Source of the DNA: Pagrus major
Taxonomy: Eukaryota > Chordata > Actinopteri > Spariformes > Sparidae
Reading direction: 5' to 3'
Assembly: GCF_040436345.1 (NCBI RefSeq)
Contig: NC_133230.1
Location: forward strand, 14,518,197-14,582,196
Length of the DNA stretch: 64,000 bases
Below, one piece after another: positions 41,401 through 64,000 of this stretch; position 1 is the stretch's first letter, and every line of letters starts with the position of its first letter. Position numbers and translations under genes: made by a program. Under the pieces are notes generated by a model. The model was not told the origin of the DNA, searched no databases, and worked only from the letters and a program-made list of their open reading frames with translations.

Positions 41401-44400
41401 GCTGCTACACTAAGCGTCAATACACAAACTCACAAAGACACCGACCTTGTGCTGGTGATGAGGAGGAGACAGAAACATGGTTGTTAAACTGTGTGTGTGT
41501 CTTACATGTGCAGTTATCTGTGATTTAAGAGCAGAGCTGATTTGTTTATAATCAACACACGATGAGGGGTAGAAATCCACTGTTTCTTACCCAGTGCCAT
41601 TCTTGATGGCGTTGGCTGTGTCGTTGATCGAGGAGGGTAGGCCCGGGACATTGTCAAAGTATGACGGGAGCCTCTCCAGAGATGTGATATCGGGCAGACA
41701 TCTCCCCAGAACTAGAAGAACAGAAAATAAATCAAATCAGCTTGAAATGGATTGAATTATAATACATTACACAATCTCTCATTTATTTTGCGTCACAACC
41801 CATCATCAAAGGTTTTTACACATCATCACATTATTATGATGTAATGAGCTTTGTTTGTAGTTAGCACCTATATTACGTCTGACAAATTGTTACAGACCTG
41901 GGATTTGTATTTACGACGGTGGTGTTACACTCAGAAACTGTGGGGGGCGCCAAATCACACAAAATGTCAATTTCTACATAATGTTACTTTAAATGTACAT
42001 GAAAATACAAATTAGCAAATATCAAACATGAATCCAGCTGCCTTACAGGGTAAACTCCACACATGCTATGTTTAATTTGTTGTAATTTGAGTTTGTTGTA
42101 TAGGTTTATTGTTCATTTCATGTTATTGTTATTCTTGTTTTGTGTTTTAACATTTTTTTCTTGTTTGTTTTTGTGCATGTTTGAAATAAATTTTTAAAAA
42201 TATACATAATACTACAGTGCCAATGTATCATCAGACCGAACTGAAAAATGAATACAATAAGGTAAATAGTTGCTCTTACCAGAGGTTGTGGGAACGCGGA
42301 AGAAAGGACACAGCTCCTGGTCTATAATTTCTTGAACTTTCTGAAAAAACAAAACAATAAGTTACATGCTGATGGACCTAAGTGTCAGGTTTGTTTTGCT
42401 GAATTAAACGGTATCAAAAATGATTTTCTTTACCAAAATCAGACAAAACAAACATTTGGGAATGTAAAGGCAGACACATGCTAACAAAATGGGACTTACC
42501 AGCGGAGTAGTCTTCAGGTCTATGGAAGGCACACAGAGGCTCTGATTGAAAACCTCTGCTGGCCTTTTGAAATATGCGTCTAATAACACAGCGCTGAAAT
42601 CATCGGGACAGCTTTCCACGCACACCTACAGGTAGTGAAAAAAAAATATTTCTGTGACACTCAGAGTAGCGAATGTGGTCCAGTATCATTAGAAACACAA
42701 TCAAGCGGTCTTCTCTACCTGTGTGGTTGGACACTGAAAGCCATTGAGAGCCGTTGCCATGACATTAACAGATGTGGCACATTTGAGGAAGTCAAAGTAA
42801 AACAAGTTGGGTCGGTCTCTGTGAGAGGGAAGACAGAAAGGAAGAGTTACTATGATTTTGTATCAGTCAAAATGCATATTTATAACATCTAGTACATTAT
42901 ATGAAAAGGCAAGAAAAACATTAAATTACTTATTTGGTCCAGTGCCACAGAACCATCCAGTTGAGTTTCTTGGATAAAGAACATGTCTGGGATCTCCATA
43001 GAGCCAAGCTGATGGGAAAAAAACAAACACATTGAAGCAAAGATAAGAAGCCAATGACGTAAACGATACCAGCAAGTTAGTCACGCTTCATCACTAAACG
43101 ACTGATTACAGATTGACGCAGGAGATATGGGCCTTGATTCTGATGTTACATGTAATTCTGTAACCGGTTCAGATTCTGTGATGTGATTAGGACATTTCAG
43201 CCTCGTTACCACTATGAATGTTTGTTTTTACCATATGTAATAAACATTTTAACCAAAAAGTGTAACAGTCTAATATTCAGATTAGTTCACCAATTACCAA
43301 CTATGTTAACACCTATAAAATAAAGTATGTTATGAACTATGATAGAAATATTTACAGTGGCAAAATACAGAGTTGGAAGAAGTATTCAGATCCTTTACTT
43401 CACCACACTGTGAAAATACTCCATTAAAAGGGAAAGTCCTGCATTCAAAGCCTTATTTAAGTAAAAGTATACATGTGTTATCAGCAAAAGTAGCAAAAGA
43501 TAGTGTTTGCATCATATTCTATAAGATCATCATATGTTGTTTGTAGCGTGGCTGTCTTGTGAGAACCATGTTCATCCAGTCAAAATCACTTCATCTGAAG
43601 ATTCATGACGGGAAAAATTGTACTAAGTAACTAACTGAAGCTGCCTCTGAGATGCAGCGGAGTGGAAGTATAAAGCTGCACAAAATGGAAACACTCAAGT
43701 AAAGTAGAAGTACTTTGAATTTGTACTAAAGTACAGTTCATAGTTTCATTCCACCACTGGCAATGTAGCTGAAATGTCCCATTCAGGTGACAGCTTGTGG
43801 TGTATTAATAGATTATTTCAGCCCGACCACAGGAGGGCACAGTCTATCTGACATGAACATCTCTCGTTCCTGTGGAGTTTGATTTGAATGCACTTATTGT
43901 TAGCGTGATGTAATGTATTGTAAAACGTAATGTGATGTATCACTAATGGGTCATACCAACAGGCGAGAGATGTTAAATCCCTGAACTATTTTGACAGTTT
44001 CTTACATGCGGTGTATTTAGAAGTTTTATTATTTTGTTAATGGGGAATAAATTCAGCCCTTTATGTAAAAACACAGGCCAGTAGATTTCTTTCCACGACA
44101 ACAAAAACCACCTCAGCGAACCAAACTGAGCTGCCTACAATGAAGTAAATCGGGACACACACACACACAAGGTGACTCCATTATCAGGACTCTCTGTTGA
44201 CTATAGATAAGAGAGCTGACCTGAGTGTTGGAATGAGTTTGATGACACGGCAATAAAGAGCCTCTGACTGGAAACTGTTTTCTTTTTTTGCAGTTTAACA
44301 CAATAACAAAAAGATATAGTACAAAATGAGTGATTATAGCATACATTGAGGGGAATATTTTTTGACAAATAAAATTGAGCGATGACATATGACTATAGCA

Positions 44401-47400
44401 GAATCTGGGAGTAATACGTCAACCTACAAGCTTGGTTTATATGGGTTATAAGAGTAGTGGGGCTCCTTTACGAAGAGGAAGGTGCGTCGTGTTTAAGTTG
44501 TTGAGCGAGAGAAAGAAGCAGTGAAGTTGTCTAGTGGCATTAAATGTACAGTTCAGGTTACATTTTGGCCGTTAATAAACAAACAAACAAATAAACTGTC
44601 CCTGCTAATATTCATGCTATCGCTAATCCACATACGATTATTAACCGCACTCCTGCTCGCTGTTTGAGAAAGAAAGTTAACCGTTGGACAGGAAGAAACA
44701 GTGACTGGGGAGGGAGGCTTTAACTCTGAGAAGCACCCAATGGAGGTCAAAGTGTGAAGTCAAAGAAAGTCACAAACGATCATTGTTTGTGGTTTTGATG
44801 TTAACTCTTGACAGTTATGACAGCATCGTCACTTTGTCAATGAGAAGGTTGACACCACTCTTGTACCTGTCCGTTAAATATGAAGCTTCATCCAGCAGAT
44901 GATAAGCTTAGCTTAGCAATAAAGACTGAAAATAAAAAATCCACTGGCACCTCTTAAGCTTAAGCTTAGGATGTCATATTTAATTTGTTTAAGCCTCAAA
45001 ATAACAAGTTCTTTTTCTTCTTGTCTTGGCGTCACCATGAAGTTGCCAGGCAATCAACAGACAAACCAGGAAGTAACTGCTCTCTGCCAAGAAATAGTGC
45101 ATCCCAACCACCTCTAACACCACAAATGGTCGCTTTCACACTTTTTTTTCACCATTTTTTCTACGTATTCAACAGACAGGATAAAATGTGACTGACCTTT
45201 AGAGGTGCAGGTAGCTGTTTTATTTTACAAGGCTAGCCGTTTCCCCCTGTTCCCAGTTTTTGTGCTGAGCTAAGCTAAGCTAAGCTAGCTGTAGCTTCAG
45301 GTTTAATGAACAGTTGTGAAAATGGTATCAATCTTCTCATGTAACTCTCAGCAAGAAAGCAAATATGCATATTCCCTGTTTCTTTTGAGAAAGGCAGCAG
45401 AGATAAAGAGAATGGAGTAAGTGTTTAGTTGAACAAACAGCATGGACAAGAAGGGCCCAGAGAGGAGAGGGTGGAAAACAATGACTGATTATGATTATCA
45501 GTGAGAATCAAGAGGCCTGTGTTGGTGTTAAGTTACTCTTACCTAAAATCCCAACTACTGCGTAGCCAACGATGACCGCCATAAACAGGATACAGCAGAT
45601 TATATCAGTGCACCCTCTGGAGAAGAAGGGAGAGACAGCAGCTGTTTAGAGTGAGCACACTGAGCTTTGCATTTAAATTTGCCTTGAGGGTGACAAATGT
45701 GATTCCAACAGTCAACAACGCAGCAAACAAAATCTCAGAGTTAGTCAGTGGGAAATAGATTCACCTTTTCTTTATGGGTCCATCGAATCCTGGATCAAAC
45801 TGAGCAGATTCTCCTGGGAACAGAAAACAGTAAGACAACAAGTCAGTTTGTTTAGTTTCATCAAGGCTTTTCATACAAGGCACATTAAGCTCGGCCAAAC
45901 AATTATGATGTCACCTTTGCAAACAATACGACTCTTTCAAAAGGCTCTTTGGTACGATTGAAAGGAACCGAGTTGTATTTGGTGAGAGTCGTTCCTTTAT
46001 TTTTTTCAAAAGTATTTTTGTTATTCTTCTTTTCAACATAAACAAACATGCAACTATAACACACATGTCATGCTATGTCATCACAGCATCCATGTATTTA
46101 CGTACACACACATAGGAGGAAACGCTAAATCCCATTACAGTTAACAGTGATGCAACAAATAAACATCTAAGGAGAAAGAATGGAAAATAAATATAACAAT
46201 TTCAGAGTCAAATAAATTACTTTCACACCTTATAACCCCAAAATATCTGCCTTTTACCAGCATATCTAAAGACGGGTGTCAAAGTCTTTAAAAAGCAGCC
46301 ATTTCACATACAAATATGTTAGATACTCCATTGCTATTATCTCAAATATCACTTTCTTTGCAGCAAAAGTAAGTATACTAAATGTCTTCCCACAATTTTA
46401 CCCCAATACTCTTCAATATGGGGGCAATCTGTAAACAATGCAATATCCTAAACTGTTCTATTCTTCTCATGTTGTTTCATCTACTGAAAGATTAAAATCA
46501 TTGTTTTTGAATTGATCTTTTGAAGAGCTCTAAGATCCTGCTGCCTACAAAGAGCCACAATTTCCATCACCACCTTTACTGACCCGTACACCGTCATCAT
46601 GTGACATTAATCAGCAACTTCCTTGTCTGGTTTCAGACGGATTATCAAGGACACATTAGCTTATCACTCACTTTTGTAATTACACTTAAGAGGAACCTGT
46701 AATTCCACTTCAAGGAAATGGACTGCTGATTAGATCTGTGCGGACTGTATGTGTGAAAATATGGGTTGGAGTTGTGCACTCGCTTTGGCCTTTATTCATT
46801 ATGAGTAAAAGTTTTTAGAGTTAGGAAGTTTTTTATTTCAAGATTTGTGTCCCTATAAGAGCAGGACTCTTTTCTTAGAGTTAATGAATTACACGTGAAT
46901 TTGCAAGTGAATGAGGAAATAACATTCAGAGACAAGACAAGGATTCTTATTGTTATGGGTTCATTGCTCACAGGTTGTATACCACTAAAACACAGGTGAC
47001 TGTTTAGCAGGAAATAAATATATTGCTGTTTCCTGGAACAGAGAGAGATTGGCAGTAAGAACTAACAAAGAAATCCAGTGGGTGTCGTTTAGGTCATACA
47101 ACAAGCTGCTAACTAAACACTCGCAAGTTCGTGTTAGTTACTTCATGTGCAATCACAGAGAAAAAGGTCAGAGACGAGGCACAGCATTGACACGAGCAGC
47201 TCAGAGTTATTTGGTATACAAATTATTACGTAATACAATTTAAATTCAAAGTGAGGCTTTCGGAGGAGGGAGTGTCACAGGTGTTTAATCATTTTAACGG
47301 TTAAAATTAACAATCAACAAAAACTTGTTTGAGGAAATCCAAACTGAAAACATTCCTATCATAAGTCAGCCTCCTCAGCATTACCCTGTCGGGCAGGAAA

Positions 47401-50400
47401 AACACACCGGTCTGCTCCGAGTATTTGATCATAAGTGGAAGGTAACAGGTTCAAAGTATCAGGTACTACAGAGCTGAATCTTTGTGCTCTAACACTTGTT
47501 TTCTTCAAAACGAAAGTTATGATGAAGAGCCTGAACAGCCTGATGGTTCTTCAGTACAACGTGATGGAAAGTGTGCAGGTGTGCCGTTGGTTATTTGTGC
47601 AAATACTAACATGCTGTGGTCATTTGATTTGTCCACAGGAATGGACATTTAGCCAGGCAGCTCACCATTATCACTTCTCATAGCAGTGGGAGGGAAATTA
47701 TCTCTACTGACTGTAATTTGAATGGGAGTGATGGAAACTGTGTCAACACTGTGAGCACGTCAGGACGGCCGAGTAGGATGCAAATCTCCAAACAGGATGC
47801 AGTAAATTAGTGGATATTTATTCTGCCGTAAGACTGGATCAGTCCAAGATTCAGTGTAGTAAACAAAACCTAAAACATTCACAGAGACCAAGAAATTATT
47901 AAAGGAGCTCTATGTAACAATTTGCAGCAATTTACATGGATTAATCCTTTTTTTATTGGCCACATGTGAGCAGATTGTAATGTGACGTACAAAATTTGGC
48001 TTTCCCCTTCCTTCTCGGTTGCCTGCACAAGCCTGTGGACATTTGTTTGAGTTATTTCACGCTGCTGGACTGTGGATTTCTTTGAGAAGGACTCCGTTTC
48101 TAATAAATTTCCTCCAACAAGGAGGTTATGTTTATGCCCGTTGGTTGGATTGTCAGCAGCAAAAACTGCTGAACAGATTTCCACAAAACCTGGATGGAGG
48201 ATGGGTCTCGGCCCAGAATAGAAACCACTAACTTTTGGTGCTGATTAAGGTGCACCAGGAATTTTCTTCTCACTTTCTTTAACATTGTGAGACAGGGTGC
48301 TTTTCGACATCCGCATTAATATCTCAAAGAAAAATGCAGGGATGTTGTTGAAAAAAAACAAACAGGTGTATTTAGATGGATGGTTTCTATGAGTGAGTAC
48401 AATTTGATGTGGATCCTAGATCTGGTGATCTTCAATCATAGTTAAGCAGTTATGGGTGGTTTTAAATCTAGAGTGCTACAGGGCAAAAGGGTTTGTTATT
48501 GGATTAGGCTCGATTGAATTAAAGGGGACTGTCGGGCCTTGGCGGAGGTTTGCGCTCTACTGGGTGTTTCAATTTTAGAAGTTGACAACTAGTCGATGAA
48601 CAGATACCAGACGCAGCAATACAGATAAAATCTCTTAGATGACAATCATGTGTCCTCTAAACAAACTCTTATCATGCAGTAATATCTGATATGGATCACA
48701 TGTAAATAACAAGTGTGTGAATGTCAATGGACCGCCACACAAAGGAACATGGATATACTTGTGCTCATTATTCTGGAATACACAAAAAGACTCGAGCAAG
48801 GAGTTCAAATTTTCTCAACAAAGAACCTGTTCATCGGCCTCTTGTGATGCTGCGAGTGTCAGATTTCAGCTCTGCTAGGACACTGCTTTGTGTTTAGAGT
48901 GAACGGCAACGTAGAAAAAGGCTCACTGTGACTGTGTGACACACATAAAAAGGACTGTTCCAGTTTTATACGCTTGTAAAAAGCTTTAAACCTTGAACCA
49001 TGACGGGCTGGCTGCAGGACGACGGGTGTGTCAAGGTTAATAACTCGACCTTGGCTGAAGAGGAGTGACGCAAAAAGGGTCTCGTTGGGTGAAACAATGG
49101 ATCTAAACATTAATTAGCAATTTGGGGCAACAAATAAAAAGATATTCATGAATGAAAAAGGTTGACTTAAAGGATGCCATGATGAATAAAGGCTGTGTGG
49201 TTTATTGTACAAACCTCACCCATCGCTGTATTTTACAGCTAAAAGAGGTTAATTGGTAACCTGCAGCAAACACAGGACGATCCCAGGGGAGAAGAAAGAA
49301 AGGGAAAGAGTCATCTTTACAAAGTCCTGTGAAATATGAGGGGACGGGACCTGATTGATTGGAAACCTTTACGTGACTCCTGAACACCTTTATGGTTAAA
49401 CATATCAATATAGTCACGGCAGCAGCAGAAAGGATTTCTTATCGCTCTAAATATCCAAACTCAGAGAACGTGGAGAGGAAGGTTCCTTTGCTGTGTACAT
49501 TACCTACATTAACTAGCTTGTCATTAAAAAGTTGACCTACGTTTTTTCCCTGTTGCCTCGAGCAGCTTTGAAAAAACTTTCTGGTCAATGATTTGCAGCA
49601 ACAACCCCTTGCATGTCACTTATTTCCCAACACTGAGTGTCTACACTTTCTAAACAGGAAAAAAGATGTTGCGTTTGAAATGTGCATCTTCTCCAAACAA
49701 GAAGAAACCCAAACATTGTGCAAAAAAACATTGGGAACAACGGCAGTCTGAATACAAAAGCCTTGTCATGCCACGGAAGAGGTTTTCTACTTCCTCATGA
49801 AGGTAATGCAACAACAGAGAACTAGTAGGAAGCATATTTCCAGTTAGAGGACGAACGCTATCTGAGAACAGACGTTTAGTTGTTTATCTAATGCCACTGT
49901 TAGCAAACCGTCAGCTCCGACACTCACGGTCGCCTTTTTTGTCATCATCGTATTCTCCGATGTTATTTGAGGAGACATGAAATCCGATTGATATTTACCT
50001 CCAGGGAGGGTTTGTTTACTGTAGCCTTGTGACACCTCCCAGACTGTCAATACACTTGTGACTCTATCAATACATCAAATACCACTGAGAGTAAACAGGG
50101 ATGCAGGAGACAGATCTGCTGAAAGCACAGAAGGAAAATCAAACAGTCACAGGCAGCTCTGAAACGTTTCAGCAACGACAACAGGATGCAAATGAACCTG
50201 CAACTATTGTGATAATCAAATAAATATTTAAGTAGTTTTCAAGTAAAAATAAGTGAAGATTCCTTTCTGGTTTAATAAGATTGTAAATTAAATAACTTTG
50301 GCTTTTTGACTGTTGGTTTAGAGAAAGTAATTAGCAAAGTCCGGCCGATTTCAGAGATTATAATGCAGAAAAAGATGTCCGGGTTCATTTAGGGATTAAT

Positions 50401-51609
50401 TATAAAATACCCAGTGATGTTTACTGTTTCAGTTCGGCCGATATAGTAGTATCAGAAATGTTTACTCCCTAAAACCAGCGTTAGCATCGGCCCAAAAATG
50501 TATTGGTCTGGCTCCGGTAATAAGAAGATAAATCAATTCAAGTTGGAGCAATTAAATGATTAACTGATGACAGAAAATTTATCAGCAACTATTTAAATGA
50601 TTAATTAGTCAAATATGTCATTTTTCAAGGCAAAAATAAGAAAAATCATCTGATTCCAGCTACACGATTGTCTATATATTCAGCTTTTCTTTATACATAT
50701 ATATATATGATGAAAATAATGATTAGCTGCAGTCCTGAAGGAGAACATTTTACTATTAACAGCCCTAAGCAACAAACCAACCTTTATCATCTTCTGTCGC
50801 CATCATTGTCTTTTGAGATGTTTATTATTATTTTAAATCTGCAAATTTACAAGTAATTAAAGTACATTAATACATCAAATACATCAAAATTGTACTCAAG
50901 TGCCTTAATTGAATAAATTTAGACCTACTTAGTTAGTTTCCACTGCTGATGAAAAGCCAGAAAACTACTTTTTTTAAAGTTTCTTTTAATAGTCTGGTGA
51001 CTCAGATTTATCTTTATATCTCATTTTTATATTGTGAGGTTTATTTGTAGTCAACACAAAGCTCCCTGTTTATTTAGGTCTTCCTGTGTAGGTCAAATGT
51101 CTGGGATGTTTTGCCTCAGCTGTCATTAAATGATGACATAAATTGATTAGTTGTTAATAAAACCATAAACCCTTTTTATTTATGGGAGCATACAAACACA
51201 TCAGCCTACATTTGGCATCAGAGAAAGATCTCAGCTTTTCTCTCTAGAAATAGTTTACCCATAAACTACAGTAGCTGTAGGGAAACAAAACTGACGTAAA
51301 CACCACTAAATTAAATAAAGTTACCGAAGATTAACTTTGACATTTAATCAATTAACTTCAACCTATCGATTTCTAAAGAATAAATGTGCTATTATTCGTC
51401 GTGATTTGGTAATACAGACTCTTCTTGCGATCTAAAATGTGAGAATAACTCAGTGAGATGTGTTTTAATATTTAGATTAGCTTAAAGTAGCTGCTAGCTA
51501 ACGTTAGCTTGGAAACGTTTGTATTTGGACGGTGAGCCTCAGAGGTAACGGGCGACGTCCACTCACCGTACTCAGAGTCCGGGTTATTATCCTCCTGTTT
51601 TTTACCCAT
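35438..51609 (-). CDS. slc44a4: SLC44A4, choline transporter-like protein 4 (thiamine pyrophosphate transporter)
   Basis: 22 exons, all phases consistent, 723 residues: 51609-51567, 45813-45765, 45616-45543, 43008-42930, 42818-42719, 42625-42500, 42340-42280, 41711-41591, 40950-40867, 40632-40520, 40090-39968, 39184-39085, 38909-38817, 38679-38577, 38347-38088, 37661-37567, 37007-36904, 36744-36671, 36518-36448, 35916-35822, 35733-35649, 35556-35438. A multi-pass plasma-membrane carrier; the mammalian protein takes up thiamine pyrophosphate in colon and has choline-related roles. MGKKQED leads to TM1 ([18 protein letters not shown]), then [18 protein letters not shown] and a Cys-rich outer loop. 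Later hydrophobic segments include [13 protein letters not shown] and [14 protein letters not shown]. The cytosolic Cys cluster [20 protein letters not shown] and the ending RKKK fit A4. The start is the first ATG in frame. It lies head-to-tail downstream of ehmt2, as in mammals. Confidence 0.96.
36084..36210. mobile_element. Decayed copy of the CGGAAGCCCTAAA element
   Basis: 'cagaagccctaaacggtcatg' followed by 'ttatttcttccgttttcc' and 'aaattatcctgttttcttg' parallels the left arm of the 23392 element with many substitutions. It lies in a slc44a4 intron. The right end cannot be recognised. Confidence 0.65.
37195..37450. repeat. Partial foldback repeat copy in a slc44a4 intron
   Basis: Shares 'gggatctc(a/g)gg', 'gtttaggagaa' and 'gactttccatcggcatgagg' with the 27289-27722 repeat, including the right arm. 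Confidence 0.65.
41929..41984 (-). repeat. Repeat fragment, reverse copy of 23091-23146
   Basis: The reverse complement reads 'acattatgtagaaattgaca' then 'ttgtgtgatttgg' and 'cagtttctgagtg', closely matching the utp23-upstream fragment. Confidence 0.7.
43371..43763. repeat. 'aagtattcagatcctttac' dispersed repeat
   Basis: Starts 'gagttggaagaagtattcag' and contains 'aaagtcctgcattcaaagcc', 'agtaaaagtat', 'aagtactttgaatttgtact' and 'ttcattccaccactgg'. It is a full-length-looking copy of the 'tactcaagta' repeat group, within a slc44a4 intron. Confidence 0.7.
45200..45368. repeat. 'gctaagctaagctaag' repeat, copy 2
   Basis: Same order of blocks as 7480-7725: 'gctaagctaagctaagctag', 'ggtatcaatcttctcatg', 'aactctcagcaagaaag'. 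Located in slc44a4 intron 3, about 170 bases from exon 3. Confidence 0.7.
45814..51566 (-). other. slc44a4: slc44a4 intron 1 (5.8 kb)
   Basis: Large first intron. It carries a dispersed repeat (48109-48567), a fragment of the 'cggcc' repeat (about 50340-50520), a short AT microsatellite near 50696-50709 and a palindrome GCTAACGTTAGC at 51497-51508 close to exon 1. No additional coding exon is recognised. Confidence 0.6.
48109..48567. repeat. 'aggaggttatgtttatgccc' dispersed repeat, copy 1
   Basis: Begins 'caaggaggttatgtttatgc', continues through 'aacagatttccacaaaacct', 'atgggtctcggcccagaata' and 'tttagatggatggt', and ends 'gggccttggcggaggtttgc'. A second copy with the same block order lies at 56117-56392. 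Confidence 0.8.
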
Positions 51610-51689
51610 TTCCCGCCTCAGCCTCCACTTCTCCTTCTTTAACTTCTCAAACGCAACTTCCTTCACCCGAGCTGACCTCTAAAACCGAG

Positions 51690-52861
51690 CAAACAAACAA
51701 ACAAACAAGCTTAAAAAACCGCGTTCAAAGACGAGCTCCTCCGTGTCTGAGCGCACTCACTCGGTCACTAAGTTAGGAAATCTTTTTTTTTTCTTCCTGA
51801 CACTCGTTACTAGGCAGTGACGTCACGAGCGCACCTGCTGAGGGATGCGCACCTCCATCGAAGATTGTTTATTGGACAGAGGCATCACTCCTCAACTGAT
51901 TCTATGAACTTTTTTTTTTTTTTGTACTCATCCTGTAGTTTTACCACACAAAAAGATACAATCTATTATTATTGTCTGTTTTTACATCATGTGAATTATG
52001 TGCGAATGAAAGGAAAAAGACCGATGGTGAAATGTAATAAAGTACATTTACTCAAGTAATATATATACGTAAAACATTTTTAGGTGCTTTTACTGAATTA
52101 TTTTTGAATTTATTTTATGTTTCCTCTTATATCTACTTCACTACATTTTAGAGGCAAATATAGTGTTTTTTACACCATTACACTTGTTTAATAACTTTAA
52201 TTACTAGTTACTTTCTAGACAGAATAATACAAAATAATAACTTTAATTATAAAGCATCTTTCAAATATATTGTCACAAAATGCTTTACAAATAAGTAATA
52301 TATAAAATAGTAAACAGAGTTAGAAATCAACTAATAAGTTATTGTATGTTGTTTTAGGTTAAGTCAGCTAGCAGCTGCAAGTAACGTGCACATTAATGCA
52401 TCAATGTTTTATTGACTACAGATATGTGGGTACTGTTGTCATCATCATCGTCTTTGTAATTTTCCTGTCCATATTCTTAATTTGACACGTAGACTGGCAA
52501 TTATTAACAGAGTGGGACATCTTTGTTTTATTTAATCTCTGATTGTGCCCAGTGCAGCATCTCTCTTGTTTTGCATCGTGGCCTGTAAATGCCTCCAGTG
52601 GACACTATTAACACACCATCAGGCAACAGACTGGATGAGAAAAACCAGATAATCTAGATACTGTGTATACAAACTAAATCACAAAGGATGAGGTAACTTT
52701 ATGAGGCAATAAAAATGTTTGGCTGTTTGTTAGGGACAAAAACCTGTTTTCACACATCTTCTGGACGACATCTGTCCATCACATCATGTTTTAAACCAGC
52801 TTTAACAAGGAGAAGAATGACACTCTGAATACAAGAGCCCAAAGATCAACTCATGAGCTAA
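51690..52861. other. Spacer between ehmt2 3' end and slc44a4 5' end
   Basis: The first 150 bases are the slc44a4 promoter side. The rest is AT-rich and includes a copy of the 'tactcaagta' repeat (52021-52215). No exon seen. Confidence 0.6.
52021..52215. repeat. 'tactcaagta' dispersed repeat fragment
   Basis: 'ggtgaaatgtaataaagtac', 'atttactcaagtaat' and 'ttcactacattttagaggca' correspond to the rad21 intron 1 copies. Confidence 0.7.
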
Positions 52862-52867
52862 TTTATT
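52862..52867 (-). other. ehmt2: ehmt2 poly(A) signal
   Basis: TTTATT on plus, AATAAA on minus, about 510 bases after the ehmt2 stop. It places the 3' end roughly 1.2 kb upstream of the slc44a4 start codon. Confidence 0.5.
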
Positions 52868-53377
52868 ACACTTAAGAGTGATAAAGAAAGTAATGCGTAC
52901 AAAAATAAAGAAAATAAAGCTAACACAATCATCCTAGAACAACACTATCCATCAGGTCCTTGTTATGTCCAGTATGGGCTTTTTAATGGTCGACCCATTA
53001 CTGTACTGTGTAAAAATGCATTGCTTTTGTTGGCACGACAGAAAAAACAGATTTATGACAGTTACATGATGGCAGACTCCTAATGCACAAGCTTCATGTG
53101 TCAAGGCAAAAGGACATCTTGATGTACAGTAAACATACTGTATGTACAGAATCACACAGGCTAAAAGATATGTTAAGGCCCATGTCCTCTTTCCATGATG
53201 ATCGACTTCAAGGTGGCAAGTTTGTAAAGAAAAAGAGCATTTCAAGTAGAAAAAAACAGCACCATGCATCAAAGACAGAAATTTTAACATGATAAAACCG
53301 TCAAGATGTATTTCGACTGCCGATGTACGTGTGTGAAATGGATGAAGTTGATCCAAAGGCCCGCTGTGTGAGTGTTT

Positions 53378-63146
<9,769 letters not shown>

Positions 63147-64000
63147 CTGGCAGAGAAACAACACATGGCAGGAAAAATCATGAGAATATTCTGTCTTTTT
63201 AAAAAGCAACTGATGTTCAAGATGAGAGACAACTATATATGTTCATGTTATTGCAGTTACAATACATGTGTAACAATTTAACTATAGTTGGAGTTGTTAC
63301 ATGATCAACTATAATCTTCTACTATGTTTTGAGAATGAATCCGAAGAAATGTAGAAGTATACCTGGACACATTCACACACCAAAAATCTAGTACATGTTA
63401 AACACACCTGCTTTCATAGGTATATTAAACAATATACCAATGAAAACCTGCACTTCTTGCGCTAAAATATGTGTTACACCAGTAAGGAGTCATTCATCTA
63501 CTGCAGTTTCAGTATCAACTGGCTTTTCAAGTAGTAATGCAACATTTTATCAAACCTAACAGGATTTCAATGGATAACTAGTGTGTGAATAATAAGGGAT
63601 AACTCTTGTTTGTGGTCATTTTTTAATCTCAAACCAGAGCTGTCCACTGATTCTACAATGAAACCATCTGGTTACAGATTAGCATTAGTCTTTTAAGCAA
63701 AACAGTAACCAACAACATACTAGCCAGGATTCCCAAGGAAACAAAGTTGATACTAGGAACAGACTGATTATCTGGAGCTGATATTCAGCATTTTTTGCTA
63801 TTCTGATAGTCAATTTCTTTGTTTTTTGTGTCCGATTGCCAAGTAAATACAATTTAAAAATGTACTACTTTGGCTCTGATACAGCGTCATTTCTATGTAT
63901 GTAGTCATTTTGGGTGTGAACGGGTGGATGCCACTAGACATTTTTTCATTTGTTTTCCAGTATAAATCCGTATTAGTGACCTCCTATTGATGATGTTATT
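63147..64000. other. ehmt2 intron sequence up to the window edge
   Basis: AT-rich, no exon recognised on the minus strand. A fragment near 63755-63850 ('ctgattatctggagctgata') resembles the weak 'cggcc/ctgatatc' repeat fragments seen elsewhere. The first ehmt2 exons must lie beyond the end of the window. Confidence 0.6.

Noticed and set aside
51610-51666. 19-residue upstream extension of slc44a4
   Set aside because: The upstream codon is GTG, not ATG; the family begins MG(K/G)KQ, matching the ATG at 51609-51607.

Overview
The window is vertebrate nuclear DNA, almost certainly from a teleost fish. Genes are split into many short exons with GT-AG introns, intergenic DNA is AT-rich, CA/TG microsatellites are common, and several dispersed repeats look like the short repeats typical of fish genomes. 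All gene models below were spliced by eye from donor and acceptor sites, reading phase and similarity to families I know. No database search was possible.

Layout: (1) 3.2-9.1 kb: two small FAM167-like genes face each other tail to tail, with poly(A) signals only about 30 bp apart. (2) 10.1-11.0 kb: a degenerate tandem satellite. (3) 12.8-19.9 kb, plus strand: a complete rad21 cohesin gene, one 5' non-coding exon plus 14 coding exons, 644 residues. (4) 21.4-22.7 kb, minus strand: a complete utp23 gene, 3 exons, 250 residues, convergent with rad21. (5) 22.8-24.7 kb: a repeat-rich spacer with a 649-bp inverted-repeat transposon carrying an integrase-type DNA-binding fragment, and a shorter relative. 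(6) 24.9-33.7 kb, plus strand: rnf5, an ER-membrane RING E3 ligase, 6 coding exons including a 19-nt microexon. (7) 34.7-51.6 kb, minus strand: slc44a4, a choline-transporter-like membrane protein, 22 exons, 723 residues. (8) 52.9-64.0 kb, minus strand: ehmt2 (G9a histone H3K9 methyltransferase); the 27 exons visible encode 1193 residues, and the 5' end lies beyond the window.

The genes do not form an operon or pathway. They are a syntenic block: RAD21-UTP23 are neighbours on human 8q24, while EHMT2-SLC44A4 (adjacent, same strand) and RNF5 belong to the human MHC class III region. Chromatin roles (RAD21, EHMT2), ribosome biogenesis (UTP23) and ER/membrane roles (RNF5, SLC44A4) sit side by side.

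I found no sign of an undescribed multi-gene system. The most unusual items are the inverted-repeat transposon family at 23.4-24.5 kb, the apparent loss of the second separase site in Rad21, the opposed FAM167-like pair, and the satellite with a 338-bp higher-order period.
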